Shown piece after piece: positions 63,742 through 64,000 of a stretch of 64,000 bases of DNA. The first letter of the stretch is position 1. Every line of letters starts with the position of its first letter. This DNA is from Halicephalobus mephisto (Eukaryota; Nematoda; Chromadorea; Rhabditida; Panagrolaimidae): positions 620,001 to 684,000 of the forward strand of contig SWDT01000070.1 in assembly GCA_009193035.1 (NCBI GenBank). The letters run 5' to 3'. The notes below the pieces were generated by a model. That model searched no databases. It saw only the letters and a list, made by a program, of their open reading frames with translations, and was not told the DNA's origin. Position numbers and translations under genes: made by a program.

Positions 63742-64000
63742 CTGAATTTAGTTGTTGATTATTGAAGAAATAAAAAAATAAGAAAATCAAGGCGTCGATG
63801 ATCACTTTTGAGTTCCATTTTCATTATTCAGAAACGATTCATCATTTATTTTGTTAATTTTCATATAATAATTACCAAAAGTATATTGTTGAGTAAATAT
63901 AATTACATAATTAATTTGTACACAAAAATAGGTACGTGGTATATAATTTACCAATATATTAAGTGCAAAATTGATGTATTGTATTTAATTTATCTGATAC
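63742..64000. repeat. AT-rich end of window with satellite-like sequence
   Basis: From about 63890 the sequence (AATATATTAAGTGCA, GGTACGTGGTATATAATTTA, TTTAATTTATCTGATAC) resembles the satellites at 12838 and 32590, in reverse complement, and probably continues past the window edge. Confidence 0.5.

Noticed and set aside
1..64000. CRISPR arrays, phage, bacterial operons or defence systems
   Set aside because: Repeats lack uniform spacers and all genes are intron-bearing nematode genes.

Overview
The window is nuclear DNA from a nematode, most likely a free-living rhabditid close to Caenorhabditis. The evidence is strongly AT-rich DNA, small introns with GTAAGT donors and TTTTCAG acceptors, acceptor sites just upstream of start codons (as expected for spliced-leader trans-splicing), a cuticle collagen, and nematode-type chemoreceptor genes. 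Tandem repeats fill most introns and gaps. There are no bacterial genes or operons. All exon models below were assembled by eye from reading frame, splice consensus and phase; none has transcript support.

Layout. 0-15 kb: repeats plus three orphan genes, namely a small two-TM protein with a PPPY motif (2379-3790, +), a protein resembling a degenerate Hsp70 ATPase domain (6150-7465, +) and a secreted proline-rich repeat protein (8959-11632, +). 15-18.1 kb: IMP dehydrogenase (+). 19.3-23.2 kb: a Str-superfamily 7TM receptor carrying an apparent one-base frameshift (+). 25.2-27 kb: a cuticle collagen (-) with a TATA box. 28.4-29.9 kb: a type I membrane protein (-) whose splice-acceptor region is copied in tandem. 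33.7-37.8 kb: two near-identical Srg-like 7TM receptors (+). 38.0-47.6 kb: a complete DOCK6/7/8-type Rho GEF (-, 7 exons). 48.5-52.7 kb: mitochondrial RNA polymerase (-, 5 exons). 54.1-57.3 kb: an unrecognised Asn/Gln-rich protein with paired LC8-type motifs (+). 59.9-62.3 kb: a transgelin/calponin-like muscle protein with three alternative terminal exons (+). 62.3-63.7 kb: an EGFR-like receptor kinase that lacks the DFG aspartate (-); its 5' end is uncertain or outside the window.

The genes do not form one pathway. The housekeeping genes (IMPDH, mitochondrial RNA polymerase, DOCK, transgelin) sit among fast-evolving chemoreceptor and orphan genes, as is typical of nematode chromosome arms. 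The repeats are informative: several families recur at distant places (a MITE at 18.7, 24.1 and 42.8 kb; a 240-bp intronic element at 44.4 and 60.2 kb; a 91-bp satellite at 12.8, 32.6 and 63.9 kb; a repeat carrying KVPDD at 1.3 and 24.1 kb). I found no defence system, CRISPR array or biosynthetic cluster. The most novel-looking items are the transgelin terminal-exon set, the EGFR-like pseudokinase, the LC8-motif protein and the duplicated splice acceptor.
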